Source: Pseudomonadota bacterium (GTDB lineage: Bacteria; Pseudomonadota; Alphaproteobacteria; Acetobacterales; Acetobacteraceae). Taken from it: 6,560 nucleotides of DNA. Positions 1 to 5,633 of the stretch are shown in pieces. The stretch spans positions 1 to 6,560 of the forward strand of contig JAEWCI010000166.1 in NCBI GenBank assembly GCA_023390705.1. Direction: 5' to 3'. A model generated the notes under the pieces. The model did not search any database. It was not told where the DNA came from and saw only the letters and a list, made by a program, of their open reading frames with translations. Position 1 is the first letter of the stretch, and every line of letters starts with the position of its first letter. The translations under genes and the position numbers were made by a program.

Positions 1-12
1 GGAGAGACGGCC

Positions 13-1239
13 ATGCATCTCGACGCGCTGGAAACCCGCGACCAGGCCGCGCGCGAAGCCGCCCTTGCCGCGGCCCTGCCGGCCGCCCTGGCAGCCGCCA
101 TGCGTGCCCCGGCCCATGCCGAACGCCTCGCCGGCCTGGATCCCGCCAGCATCACCAGCCGTGCCGCCCTGGCCCGGCTGCCCATCCTGCGCAAATCGGA
201 CCTGCCGGCGCTGCAACGTGCCAGCCCGCCTTTCGGCGGCTTCAACCCGGAGTCGGCGGGGCAGGCGGCGCGGCTCTTCACCTCGCCGGGGCCGATCTAT
301 GAGGCCGAGGGCGCGGAGGCGGATTTCTGGGGCATGGCGCGCGCCTTCTTCGCCGCGGGCTTCCGCGCCGGGCATGTCGTGCAGAATTGCTTCAGCTACC
401 ACCTGACGCCGGGCGGCTGGATCATGGATTCCGGCCTGCGGGCATTGGGCTGCGCCGTCATCCCCGCCGGGCCGGGGCAGACCGAGCAGCAGTTGGAACT
501 GATCGGCCAATACCGCCCGGATGGCTATTGCGGCACGCCGGACTTCCTGAAGATCCTGCTGGACGCGGCCGAGGCCGCCGGGCGTGACGCTTCCTGCCTG
601 CGCCGCGCGCTGGTCTCGGGCGCCGCCTTCCCGCCCTCGCTCCAGGCGGAGCTGAAGGTGCGCGGCATCGAGGCCTTCCAGGCCTATGCCTCGGCCGACT
701 GCGGCAACATCGCCTATGAAACCCCCGCCCGCGAGGGGCTGGTGGTGACGGAGCACCTGGTCGTCGAGATCGTCCGGCCGGGCACTGGCGACCCGGTGCC
801 GGAAGGGGAGGTGGGGGAGATCGTGGTAACCCGGCCGGACCCGCGCCACCCGATCATCCGCCTGGCGCTGGGCGATCTTTCGGCGGTGCTGCCGGGGGTT
901 TCGCCCTGCGGCAGGACCAATATGCGCATCCTGGGCTGGCGCGGTCGGGCCGACCAGACCACCAAGGTGCGCGGCATGTTCATCCGCCCCGAACAGGTCG
1001 CCGAACTCGCCCGCCGCTTTCCCGGCCTCGGCCGGCTCCGGCTGGTGGTGACGCGGGAGGGCGAGCAGGACGCCATGACCCTGCGCGCCGAGGCCGCCTC
1101 GCCCGATCCCGGCCTGGAGGAGGCGCTGGCGGGCGCGCTGAGCACCATCACCCGGCTGCGCGGCGCGGTGGCGCTGGTGCCGCCGGGCAGCCTGCCGAAT
1201 GACGGCAAGGTCATCGCCGACGAAAGGCCGGTGGGGTAA
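13..1239 (+). CDS. PaaK-type acyl-CoA ligase / AMP-binding protein
   Basis: A 408-residue cytoplasmic protein resembling phenylacetate-CoA ligase (PaaK) adenylate-forming enzymes, which activate a carboxylic acid with ATP and then load it on CoA. The ATG at 13 follows a GGAGAG ribosome-binding site at 1-6. Recognisable parts are the substrate-side stretch GYCGTPDFL (171-179), VSGAAF (201-206), the hinge-region motif GRADQTTKVRG (311-321) followed by MFIRPEQV, and a C-terminal NDGK whose Lys399 sits where the catalytic lysine of the family is expected. The usual Ser/Thr/Gly-rich phosphate loop is replaced by FTSPGPIYE (89-97), the usual YGxTE motif reads YASAD (225-229), and the usual RTGD reads RLALGD (283-288). 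It is slightly shorter than classical PaaK (about 430-440 residues). The acid substrate cannot be told. Family membership is firm; catalytic competence is less so. It is probably the distal gene of a unit starting upstream of the window. Confidence 0.85.
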   Translation: MHLDALETRDQAAREAALAAALPAALAAAMRAPAHAERLAGLDPASITSRAALARLPILRKSDLPALQRASPPFGGFNPESAGQAARLFTSPGPIYEAEGAEADFWGMARAFFAAGFRAGHVVQNCFSYHLTPGGWIMDSGLRALGCAVIPAGPGQTEQQLELIGQYRPDGYCGTPDFLKILLDAAEAAGRDASCLRRALVSGAAFPPSLQAELKVRGIEAFQAYASADCGNIAYETPAREGLVVTEHLVVEIVRPGTGDPVPEGEVGEIVVTRPDPRHPIIRLALGDLSAVLPGVSPCGRTNMRILGWRGRADQTTKVRGMFIRPEQVAELARRFPGLGRLRLVVTREGEQDAMTLRAEAASPDPGLEEALAGALSTITRLRGAVALVPPGSLPNDGKVIADERPVG

Positions 1240-1250
1240 GGGGCCAAAGG

Positions 1251-1278
1251 AAAAGGGGGCGCGATGGCCGCGCCCCCT
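1251..1278 (-). terminator. Rho-independent terminator of the lyase operon
   Basis: A perfect 10-bp stem (AGGGGGCGCG at 1254-1263 paired with CGCGCCCCCT at 1269-1278) encloses a 5-nt loop. Read on the minus strand, it is followed by TTTT and, after two C's, TTT, which is the layout of an intrinsic terminator. It lies 27 bp beyond the stop of the large lyase subunit. On the plus strand no T-run follows the hairpin, so it should end the lyase transcript rather than the convergent ligase transcript. Confidence 0.82.
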
Positions 1279-1305
1279 GCGGGTTGCCCGAAGCGGCGGG
1301 GCTGC

Positions 1306-2481
1306 TCAGGCGCTTTCGTAGATGCGGGTCAGGCTGAACTCGCGGTGGCCGAGCAGCTCGGCCGCGGTCAGCTCGCCATCGGCGGTGCGCAGCATGCAGT
1401 CCAGCAGCGCCTCGCCGGCATCGTCCATGTTCATGCGCTTCTGCAGCAGGCCGGTCACGTCCACGTCGATATGCTCGGACATGGTGCGCACGGTGCGCGG
1501 ATTGGCGCTGATCTTGATGACCGGCACGATCGGGTTGCCGATGACATTGCCCTGGCCGGTCGGGAAGAAGTGGACCGCATAGCCGGAAGCGGCGCAGAGC
1601 GTCACCATCTCGGCTGCCGCGCTGGAGGAATCCATGAACCAGAGGCCGGAATGGGTCGGCGCCTCGGCCTTGTCCAGCACGCCATCCACCAGGCACTTCT
1701 TGCCGATCTTCTGGATGTTGCCGAGCGCCTTTTCCTCGATGGTGGTCAGGCCACCTTCGATATTGCCCTTGGTCGGCTGGCTCTCGGAGAGATCGGAGGT
1801 CTTGTTGGCCTCGACCACGCGCTGGTAGCGGTCGAACATCGCCTGGAACTGGGCGCGGATCTCGGGCGTGCGGCAGCGCTCGGCCACCAGGTGCTCGCCG
1901 CCGGTCAGCTCCGTCGTCTCGCCGAAGACCAGCGTGTTGCCGTTCTCCCACAGCTTGTCGAAGGCATTGCCGTTGGTCGGGCAGGAAGCGAGGCCGGAGG
2001 TGGTGTCGCTCTCGCCGCACTTGGTGCTGACCCAGAGATCCACCAGCGGCGCCTTCGACTTCTTCAGCTTGCTGGCGTGCTTCACCATCTTGTAGGCGGC
2101 GCGGCTGGCGCGGGCGATGGTGTTGATGTCGCCGTGCTGCTCGATGCCGAAGAACTCCACCGGCTTGCCGGTGGCGGCGATGCCCTCGGCGATCTTGCCG
2201 GCCCAGCCCGGCTCGATGCCGATGACGACGACGCCCGCGACATTCGGATTGCTGCCGGTGCCGATCAGCGTGCGGAAATGCAGCTCAAGGTCGTAGCCGA
2301 ATTGCAGGCGGCCATAGGCGTGCGGGATCGCCATGCAGCCCTTGATGTTGTTCGCCACCGCCTCGCAGGCGGCGTTGGAGAGGTCGTCCACGGGGAGGAT
2401 GATGACGTGGTTGCGCACGCCCATCCGGCCGTTCTCGCGGCGCCAGCCCTCGAAGCTGGCATTCTTCAGGTCCATGCCCAT
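1306..2481 (-). CDS. UxaA-family lyase, large subunit (sulfolactate sulfo-lyase SuyB-like / altronate dehydratase-like)
   Basis: A 391-residue protein matching the catalytic part of the UxaA/GarD family: metal-dependent lyases that remove water from sugar acids or, in SuyAB, sulfite from (R)-3-sulfolactate to give pyruvate. Visible signatures are GVRNHVIILPVDD (21-33), IGTGSNPNV (73-81), KCGESD (154-159), a second conserved block EGGLTTIEEKALGN (242-255), and FFPTGQGNVIGNP (305-317). It lacks the N-terminal SAF domain of full-length UxaA, which the preceding gene supplies separately. Start ATG 2481 has a strong AGGAAGGGG site 7 nt upstream that overlaps the stop codon of the small-subunit gene, with 15 nt between the genes, so the two are probably translationally coupled. 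An ATG two codons in (2475) is an alternative start. My impression is closer to SuyB than to altronate dehydratase, but the substrate is unproven. Confidence 0.88.
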   Translation of the reverse strand: MGMDLKNASFEGWRRENGRMGVRNHVIILPVDDLSNAACEAVANNIKGCMAIPHAYGRLQFGYDLELHFRTLIGTGSNPNVAGVVVIGIEPGWAGKIAEGIAATGKPVEFFGIEQHGDINTIARASRAAYKMVKHASKLKKSKAPLVDLWVSTKCGESDTTSGLASCPTNGNAFDKLWENGNTLVFGETTELTGGEHLVAERCRTPEIRAQFQAMFDRYQRVVEANKTSDLSESQPTKGNIEGGLTTIEEKALGNIQKIGKKCLVDGVLDKAEAPTHSGLWFMDSSSAAAEMVTLCAASGYAVHFFPTGQGNVIGNPIVPVIKISANPRTVRTMSEHIDVDVTGLLQKRMNMDDAGEALLDCMLRTADGELTAAELLGHREFSLTRIYESA

Positions 2482-2496
2482 GCTGCGGCCCCTTCC

Positions 2497-2781
2497 TTAC
2501 CAGCGCTTGGTCTTGACGTTGTGGACATGGGCATGTTCGCCGGCGGCGATATCCGCCACCGCCTTCCCGATATCCACGCCGTATTTGATGATGGTGTCGC
2601 CCTTGCCGATGGACCGGATGGCCAGCTTGTGGCCGATCGGGATGTCGTTCTTCGCCGAGAACTCGATCATCTTGTCCTGGTCCATGATCCAGCCGGTGAG
2701 CGGCTGGCCGGCCTTCAGGCCCTCCACCACCACCACGCCCACGCTGTCGCCCTCGTCATGGACGACGAAGTGGATCGTCAT
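2497..2781 (-). CDS. UxaA-family lyase, small SAF-domain subunit (SuyA-like)
   Basis: A 94-residue protein with the size and layout of a stand-alone SAF domain, the N-terminal module of altronate dehydratase and the small alpha subunit of (R)-sulfolactate sulfo-lyase. Supporting features are the opening HFVVHDEGDSVGVVVV (residues 4-19), IPIGHKLA (47-54), KYGVDIG (66-72) and the His-rich tail GEHAHVHNVKTKRW (81-94). It should form a complex with the large subunit encoded 15 nt downstream. The ATG at 2781 has a GGGAGGGG ribosome-binding site at 2786-2793. That site lies inside one arm of a perfect inverted repeat (2788-2820), so translation or transcription may be controlled there. The gene is divergent from a GntR-family regulator, its likely controller. 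Confidence 0.87.
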   Translation of the reverse strand: MTIHFVVHDEGDSVGVVVVEGLKAGQPLTGWIMDQDKMIEFSAKNDIPIGHKLAIRSIGKGDTIIKYGVDIGKAVADIAAGEHAHVHNVKTKRW

Positions 2782-2787
2782 TGCGCC

Positions 2788-2820
2788 CCTCCCATCCTGC
2801 TACTGCGGGTGGATGGGAGG
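2788..2820. repeat. perfect 10-bp inverted repeat over the lyase RBS and -10 region
   Basis: CCTCCCATCC at 2788-2797 and GGATGGGAGG at 2811-2820 are exact reverse complements separated by 13 nt. The left arm contains the core of the ribosome-binding site of the small lyase subunit. The right arm overlaps the proposed -10 box of the lyase promoter (2818-2823). As DNA it could be an operator for the divergent GntR regulator. As RNA, if transcription starts further upstream than proposed here, it would hide the ribosome-binding site in a hairpin. The repeat itself is certain; its role is inferred. Confidence 0.7.
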
Positions 2821-2846
2821 CTAGGCCGGGCTTGACGGCGGGTCAA
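2818..2846 (-). promoter_or_regulatory. putative sigma-70-type promoter of the lyase operon
   Basis: On the minus strand, TTGACC (2846-2841) is followed after exactly 17 nt by TAGCCT (2823-2818). The -35 box matches five of six consensus positions, and the -10 box matches the three most conserved. A start near 2811 would leave a leader of about 30 nt before the ATG at 2781. The position directly upstream of the operon supports it, but it is read by eye only. Confidence 0.5.
2832..2846. promoter_or_regulatory. candidate operator palindrome TTGAC-N5-GTCAA
   Basis: A perfect 5+5 bp inverted repeat with a 5-nt centre lies midway between the divergent start codons. Each arm is the -35 hexamer core of one of the two opposing promoters. 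A dimeric regulator bound here could repress both directions at once, as expected for an autoregulated GntR-family repressor. No GntR-family consensus is assigned; the function is inferred from position and symmetry. Confidence 0.4.
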
Positions 2847-2861
2847 CCAGATGAGTTAGAT
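2832..2861 (+). promoter_or_regulatory. putative promoter of the GntR-family regulator gene
   Basis: TTGACG at 2832-2837 is a good -35 box. A weak -10 candidate, TTAGAT, lies at 2856-2861 with an 18-nt spacer. A start 7 nt further on would fall at 2868, the GTG start codon, which would make the transcript leaderless and would explain the lack of a convincing ribosome-binding site. The -35 lies in the same palindrome as the -35 of the opposing lyase promoter. The -10 assignment is tentative. Confidence 0.35.
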
Positions 2862-2866
2862 GACTT
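2849..2866. repeat. 9-bp tandem direct repeat upstream of the regulator start
   Basis: AGATGAGTT (2849-2857) is immediately followed by AGATGACTT (2858-2866), differing at one base. The repeat is AT-richer than its surroundings and ends just before the GTG start at 2868. It is bracketed by ACCA (2846-2849) and TGGT (2866-2869), a further imperfect symmetry. It may be part of the operator region or chance. Confidence 0.45.
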
Positions 2867-2867
2867 G

Positions 2868-3614
2868 GTGAACGCCGAACCGCCACTCTGGCAGACCATC
2901 CGTGCCGTGCTGGAACAGGAGCTTGCCGCCGGCAGCTTCCCCCCCGGCACGCCCTTGCCGGCGGAGAAGCACCTCGCGGCGCGCTTCGGCTGCTCCATCG
3001 GCACGGTGCGCCGCGCGGTGGATGAGCTGGTGGCGGCCCGCGCCCTGGTGCGCCGGCAGGGCAGGGGCACCTTCGTCCCCGACCTCGACAGCCTGGCAGG
3101 CTTCACGCGCGACGGGCCCGACCGCACCCTGTTCCACTTCTTCCATATCGAACGCGCCGATGGCCTGCGTGAGCACCCGCAGACCGAGTTGCTGGACTTC
3201 GCCAGCCCGGTCGAGGCTCCGCCCGAGGTGGCGGCCCCGCTCGGCTTGGCGCCGGGCGCGCCGATGCACCGTGCGCGCAACCTGCAACGCCTGCAGGGCG
3301 CGCCGGTGATGCTGGAGGAGCTGTGGATGCCCGCGGCCCTCTTCCCCGGTCTGGACGAGGCCGGCTTCGCGGGGCGCGAGGGCACGGTCTACGGCCTCTA
3401 CCAGAAGCGTTTCGGGCTTTCCGTGGTGCGCACCGAGGACCGGCTGCGGGCCGAGCGGCCCGGCCCCGACATGGTGGCGCTGCTTGGCCTGGCGGAAGGC
3501 GAGCCGGTGCTGCGCATCCACCGCGTTGCCTATGCCATCGGCGACCGGCCGGTGGAATTGCGCTTCGGCTTCGTGAATACCGCGGCGCATGAGTACCGGG
3601 CCAGCCTGGTGTAG
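2868..3614 (+). CDS. GntR/HutC-family transcriptional regulator with UTRA domain
   Basis: A 248-residue DNA-binding regulator. Residues about 6-70 form the GntR winged helix-turn-helix, with the typical PPGTPLPAEKHLAARFGCS (25-43), then TVRRAVDELV and the wing RRQGRGTFV (62-70). Residues about 88-245 fit the UTRA effector-binding domain of the HutC subfamily, including GAPVMLEELWMP, a YGLYQKRFGL segment and a C-terminal GEPVLRIHRVAYAIGDRPVE strand region. I chose GTG 2868 because it gives the usual family length and begins just before the winged helix. TTG at 2781 or 2832 would add a 29- or 12-residue tail without recognisable similarity, and the former would overlap the opposing start codon. 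It is divergent from the lyase operon and most likely binds the 2788-2869 region, with the lyase substrate or a relative as effector. That target assignment is inference from gene order. Confidence 0.88.
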   Translation: MNAEPPLWQTIRAVLEQELAAGSFPPGTPLPAEKHLAARFGCSIGTVRRAVDELVAARALVRRQGRGTFVPDLDSLAGFTRDGPDRTLFHFFHIERADGLREHPQTELLDFASPVEAPPEVAAPLGLAPGAPMHRARNLQRLQGAPVMLEELWMPAALFPGLDEAGFAGREGTVYGLYQKRFGLSVVRTEDRLRAERPGPDMVALLGLAEGEPVLRIHRVAYAIGDRPVELRFGFVNTAAHEYRASLV

Positions 3615-3647
3615 CGCCCGGATGTCGCGACCGGCGCCGCTCCGCCA

Positions 3648-4427
3648 TTACATCGGCGGCAGGTCGGTCTGGAGCCCGCCGGAGAGGATCAGCTCCAGCA
3701 TGTAGCCGTGCCCCTCCCGCGCAAAGTGCCGGTAGGCGCGCACGCCGAATTCATGTGGGCGCATCAGGTGGCAGATCTCGGTGATGTTGTCGAGCGAGGC
3801 GAAGTCGCCCTCCTCATACTGCGCCAGGACCCGCTCCCGCATGCCCGGCTCCATGGTCGCGAGCTGGACGACATAGGCCAGGTACTCGCCGCAGGCGCGG
3901 CCCGGGTGGGCCACGCGGAAATTGTCCAGCAGCACGGCATGGGCGAGTTCATGCGCGACGACGCTGGTGTGCATTTCCTCGTTGATGGGCAGCCTGAACA
4001 TCAGGCGGTCCGGTTCGCGCAGCCAGTCCGCGGTCATCGAGGTGACCCGGACGATACGTGCCATGCGGTCGTAATGGCCAAGCACGCGGAAGCGTTGCGG
4101 ACCGAAATCAAGCTCCACCCGTTCGGCGAAGATCAGTTCGACAGGCGCCGTGACCCGCAGCCCGTGGCCATCCAGCAGGAAGGCCGAGACGCGACGCCAC
4201 GCCTCGCAGGCGTGGTCGCGGTCCACCGGGTGGAAGTAATGGATCCGCAAGTGGGATGTGCCGCAATTCTCCTGCCGCGCCGGCGGCGCATCGGCACCGG
4301 CCCCGGCGCCGGCCGGAACTGCGGCGAGGAGGCAGGAAGCGAGGAGGGGCGCCGCGATCCCGCGGGCGAAGCCTCTCCATGCGTCTCGCCACCTCCTGGA
4401 AGCAGGGGCCAAGCCGTGCATACCCAT
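3648..4427 (-). CDS. exported protein of unknown function with HELAH metallopeptidase-like motif
   Basis: Numbered from ATG 4427 (259 residues). A basic N-terminus (SRRWRDAWRG) precedes a hydrophobic stretch (23-39) and an Ala/Gly-rich cleavage-like region near 45, indicating export. LLASC at 29-32 also fits a lipobox, so a lipoprotein is possible. HELAH at 159-163 is an HExxH zinc motif, and Glu181 (GEYLAY) 18 residues after the second His could be the third ligand, as in gluzincin-type peptidases. Four mature cysteines (55, 74, 179, 209) could form disulfides in the periplasm. I cannot name the family with certainty. The frame stays open upstream to a GTG at 4550, which would put 41 atypical residues before the signal peptide; ATG 4421 is another choice. 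None has a strong ribosome-binding site. It is convergent with the GntR gene (33-bp gap) and downstream of the kinase on the same strand. Gene reality is well supported; function is not. Confidence 0.72.
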   Translation of the reverse strand: MGMHGLAPASRRWRDAWRGFARGIAAPLLASCLLAAVPAGAGAGADAPPARQENCGTSHLRIHYFHPVDRDHACEAWRRVSAFLLDGHGLRVTAPVELIFAERVELDFGPQRFRVLGHYDRMARIVRVTSMTADWLREPDRLMFRLPINEEMHTSVVAHELAHAVLLDNFRVAHPGRACGEYLAYVVQLATMEPGMRERVLAQYEEGDFASLDNITEICHLMRPHEFGVRAYRHFAREGHGYMLELILSGGLQTDLPPM

Positions 4428-4678
4428 GGGCCGTGTTCCGGATGCCGTGCGGTCAATGTAGTTGAGGCGATAGGACAACACGCGCCTGGATGGCGCAGCC
4501 TCATCACCGCATGGGCTGGCGGCATGGCGCATCAAAGGAATGCGAGGCACCCGGCATCGGAGCCGGATGCCTTGGCAGCCTGGCCGGCATCGTCGCGCAT
4601 GCCGGGCCCGCAGCGGGCGTGGTCTGCGGCTGCCCCGGGCAGCGCGGCAGTGAACGGGGATTGCCCGGACGGTCAGGT
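4428..4678. other. intergenic stretch between kinase and HELAH gene
   Basis: About 250 bp without a convincing separate gene, although the HELAH frame stays open to 4550. It holds several GC-rich inverted repeats, listed or noted separately, and a slightly AT-richer patch at about 4452-4476. I looked for a minus-strand promoter for the HELAH gene here and found no -35/-10 pair with proper spacing. Confidence 0.5.
4629..4643 (-). repeat. short GC-rich hairpin downstream of the kinase gene
   Basis: GCTGCC (4629-4634) and GGCAGC (4638-4643) form a perfect 6-bp stem with a 3-nt loop, 35 bp beyond the kinase stop on the minus strand. No T-run follows, so it is at best a weak or Rho-assisted end of the kinase transcript. 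In DNA this GC-rich it may be chance. Confidence 0.3.
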
Positions 4679-5614
4679 TCAGTGGGTTGCCTGCCGGCCG
4701 CCTTGCGCCCCCGCCAGCATCGCTTCCACCTCCGCACGCCGCGGCGTCGCACCTTCCTGCGCCCGCAGCGCCCCGGCGGCGGAGGCGAAGCGCAGCGCCG
4801 CCTCAATCCCCTGTCCTTCGGCGATGGCCAGGGCATAGGCGCCGTGGAACACGTCTCCGGCGCCGGTGGTGTTGCGCGCCTCCACCCGGAAGGCCGGCAT
4901 GTCGTGCGGCTTCTTCTCGCCGGGGCGCAGCCAGAGCACGCCCTTTTCGCCCCGCGTCACCGCCGCCAGCTCCGTCACGCCCGCGGCCAGTGCCCGGCGC
5001 AGGGCTTCCGCCTGGCTGGGGCCGGGCGCGAAATTCTGCAGCCCGGTGACGGAGAAGATGGCATGGCCGACCAGCGGCACCAGTTCGTGCAGCAGCCGCG
5101 TCTCGCTGCGCTCGGCGTCCAGCACGCTCGGCAGGCCGCGCGCCCGTGCCGCCCGCAGCGCCAGGGCGGAAGCCTGCGGCCAGCGCGGGTCGCAGAGCAG
5201 CGCCGCGGCCTGTTCCAGCCTCTCCAGCGGCAGCCAGCCCGGGTCGGTCTCCAGCCCCTCGCCACGGAAGGAGAGCGTCACCCGTTCCCCCACCCGGTCC
5301 ACCAGCACGGCGGAAACCGGGGTGCGCGCACCGGGGCAGCGGCGCAGGCCGGCGATGTCCACACCCTCGGCGGTTAGTTCGTCGGCGATGATATCCGCAT
5401 TCGTATCGTCGCCCACCCGCCCCCAGAACACCGCCCGCCCGCCCAGCCGCGCCACGGCGATGGCCGCATTGGCGGAAAGCCCGCCGACGCCCACGCCATA
5501 GGACCGGGCTGTCTCCTTGGCCGGTGGCTGGGGGATGTCATTGACGGTGAATCTATGGTCCACCACCACGCTGCCGAGGCAGATCACCAGCGGCGGCGGG
5601 CGCGAGGAAGGCAT
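4679..5614 (-). CDS. PfkB-family sugar kinase (YihV / ketohexokinase-group-like)
   Basis: A 311-residue ribokinase-fold protein of normal PfkB length, expected to phosphorylate a sugar with ATP in the cytoplasm. The N-terminal part has ICLGSVVVD (11-19) and the glycine-rich GVGGLSANAAIAVARLGG (42-59), then GRVGDD (65-70). The C-terminal PfkB signature NTTGAGDVFHGAY (238-250) contains the catalytic base Asp244 and the anion-hole glycines. The middle part (GERVTLSF 109-116, CDPRW 141-145, HAIFSVTGL 174-182) reminds me of the 6-deoxy-6-sulfofructose kinase YihV and the bacterial ketohexokinase-like group; the true substrate is unknown. ATG 5614 begins just before the first beta strand. An ATG at 5635 adds seven residues and would overlap the opposing rluA-like start. 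Neither has a well-placed ribosome-binding site. It is divergent from the pseudouridine synthase gene and lies upstream of the HELAH gene on the same strand. Confidence 0.87.
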   Translation of the reverse strand: MPSSRPPPLVICLGSVVVDHRFTVNDIPQPPAKETARSYGVGVGGLSANAAIAVARLGGRAVFWGRVGDDTNADIIADELTAEGVDIAGLRRCPGARTPVSAVLVDRVGERVTLSFRGEGLETDPGWLPLERLEQAAALLCDPRWPQASALALRAARARGLPSVLDAERSETRLLHELVPLVGHAIFSVTGLQNFAPGPSQAEALRRALAAGVTELAAVTRGEKGVLWLRPGEKKPHDMPAFRVEARNTTGAGDVFHGAYALAIAEGQGIEAALRFASAAGALRAQEGATPRRAEVEAMLAGAQGGRQATH

Positions 5615-5633
5615 CTTGGCGGGAAGCTCCGGC

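Noticed and set aside
1264..2835. A 523-codon open frame on the plus strand, antisense to the whole lyase operon
   Set aside because: The minus-strand frames have clear UxaA/SAF family motifs, good ribosome-binding sites and a terminator. The plus frame has biased, His/Ala/Leu-rich composition with no recognisable domain, as expected for a mirror frame in GC-rich DNA.
2856..3590. A 244-codon minus-strand frame antisense to the GntR gene
   Set aside because: The plus strand encodes a full winged helix and UTRA domain. The antisense product shows no family and has the composition of a shadow frame.
3614..3637. Bulged hairpin (GCGCCCGG / CCGGCGC) just after the GntR stop as a terminator
   Set aside because: Only seven pairs with a bulge and no T-run on either strand. 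Such hairpins are common in this base composition.
4566..4618. Two inverted repeats (GATGCC/GGCATC at 4566-4591 and GCCCGC/GCGGGC at 4606-4618) as a structured RNA or terminator
   Set aside because: Short stems with a long loop or nearly no loop, no T-run and no recognisable RNA family architecture.
3708..4838. A 376-codon plus-strand frame across the HELAH gene and into the kinase 3' end
   Set aside because: It crosses two minus-strand genes and an intergenic gap with no motif. The HELAH and signal-peptide features on the minus strand are more convincing.
5541..5559. TTGACG and TATGGT as a promoter for the pseudouridine synthase gene
   Set aside because: The two boxes are only 7 nt apart, far from the 16-18 nt needed, and lie inside the kinase coding region.
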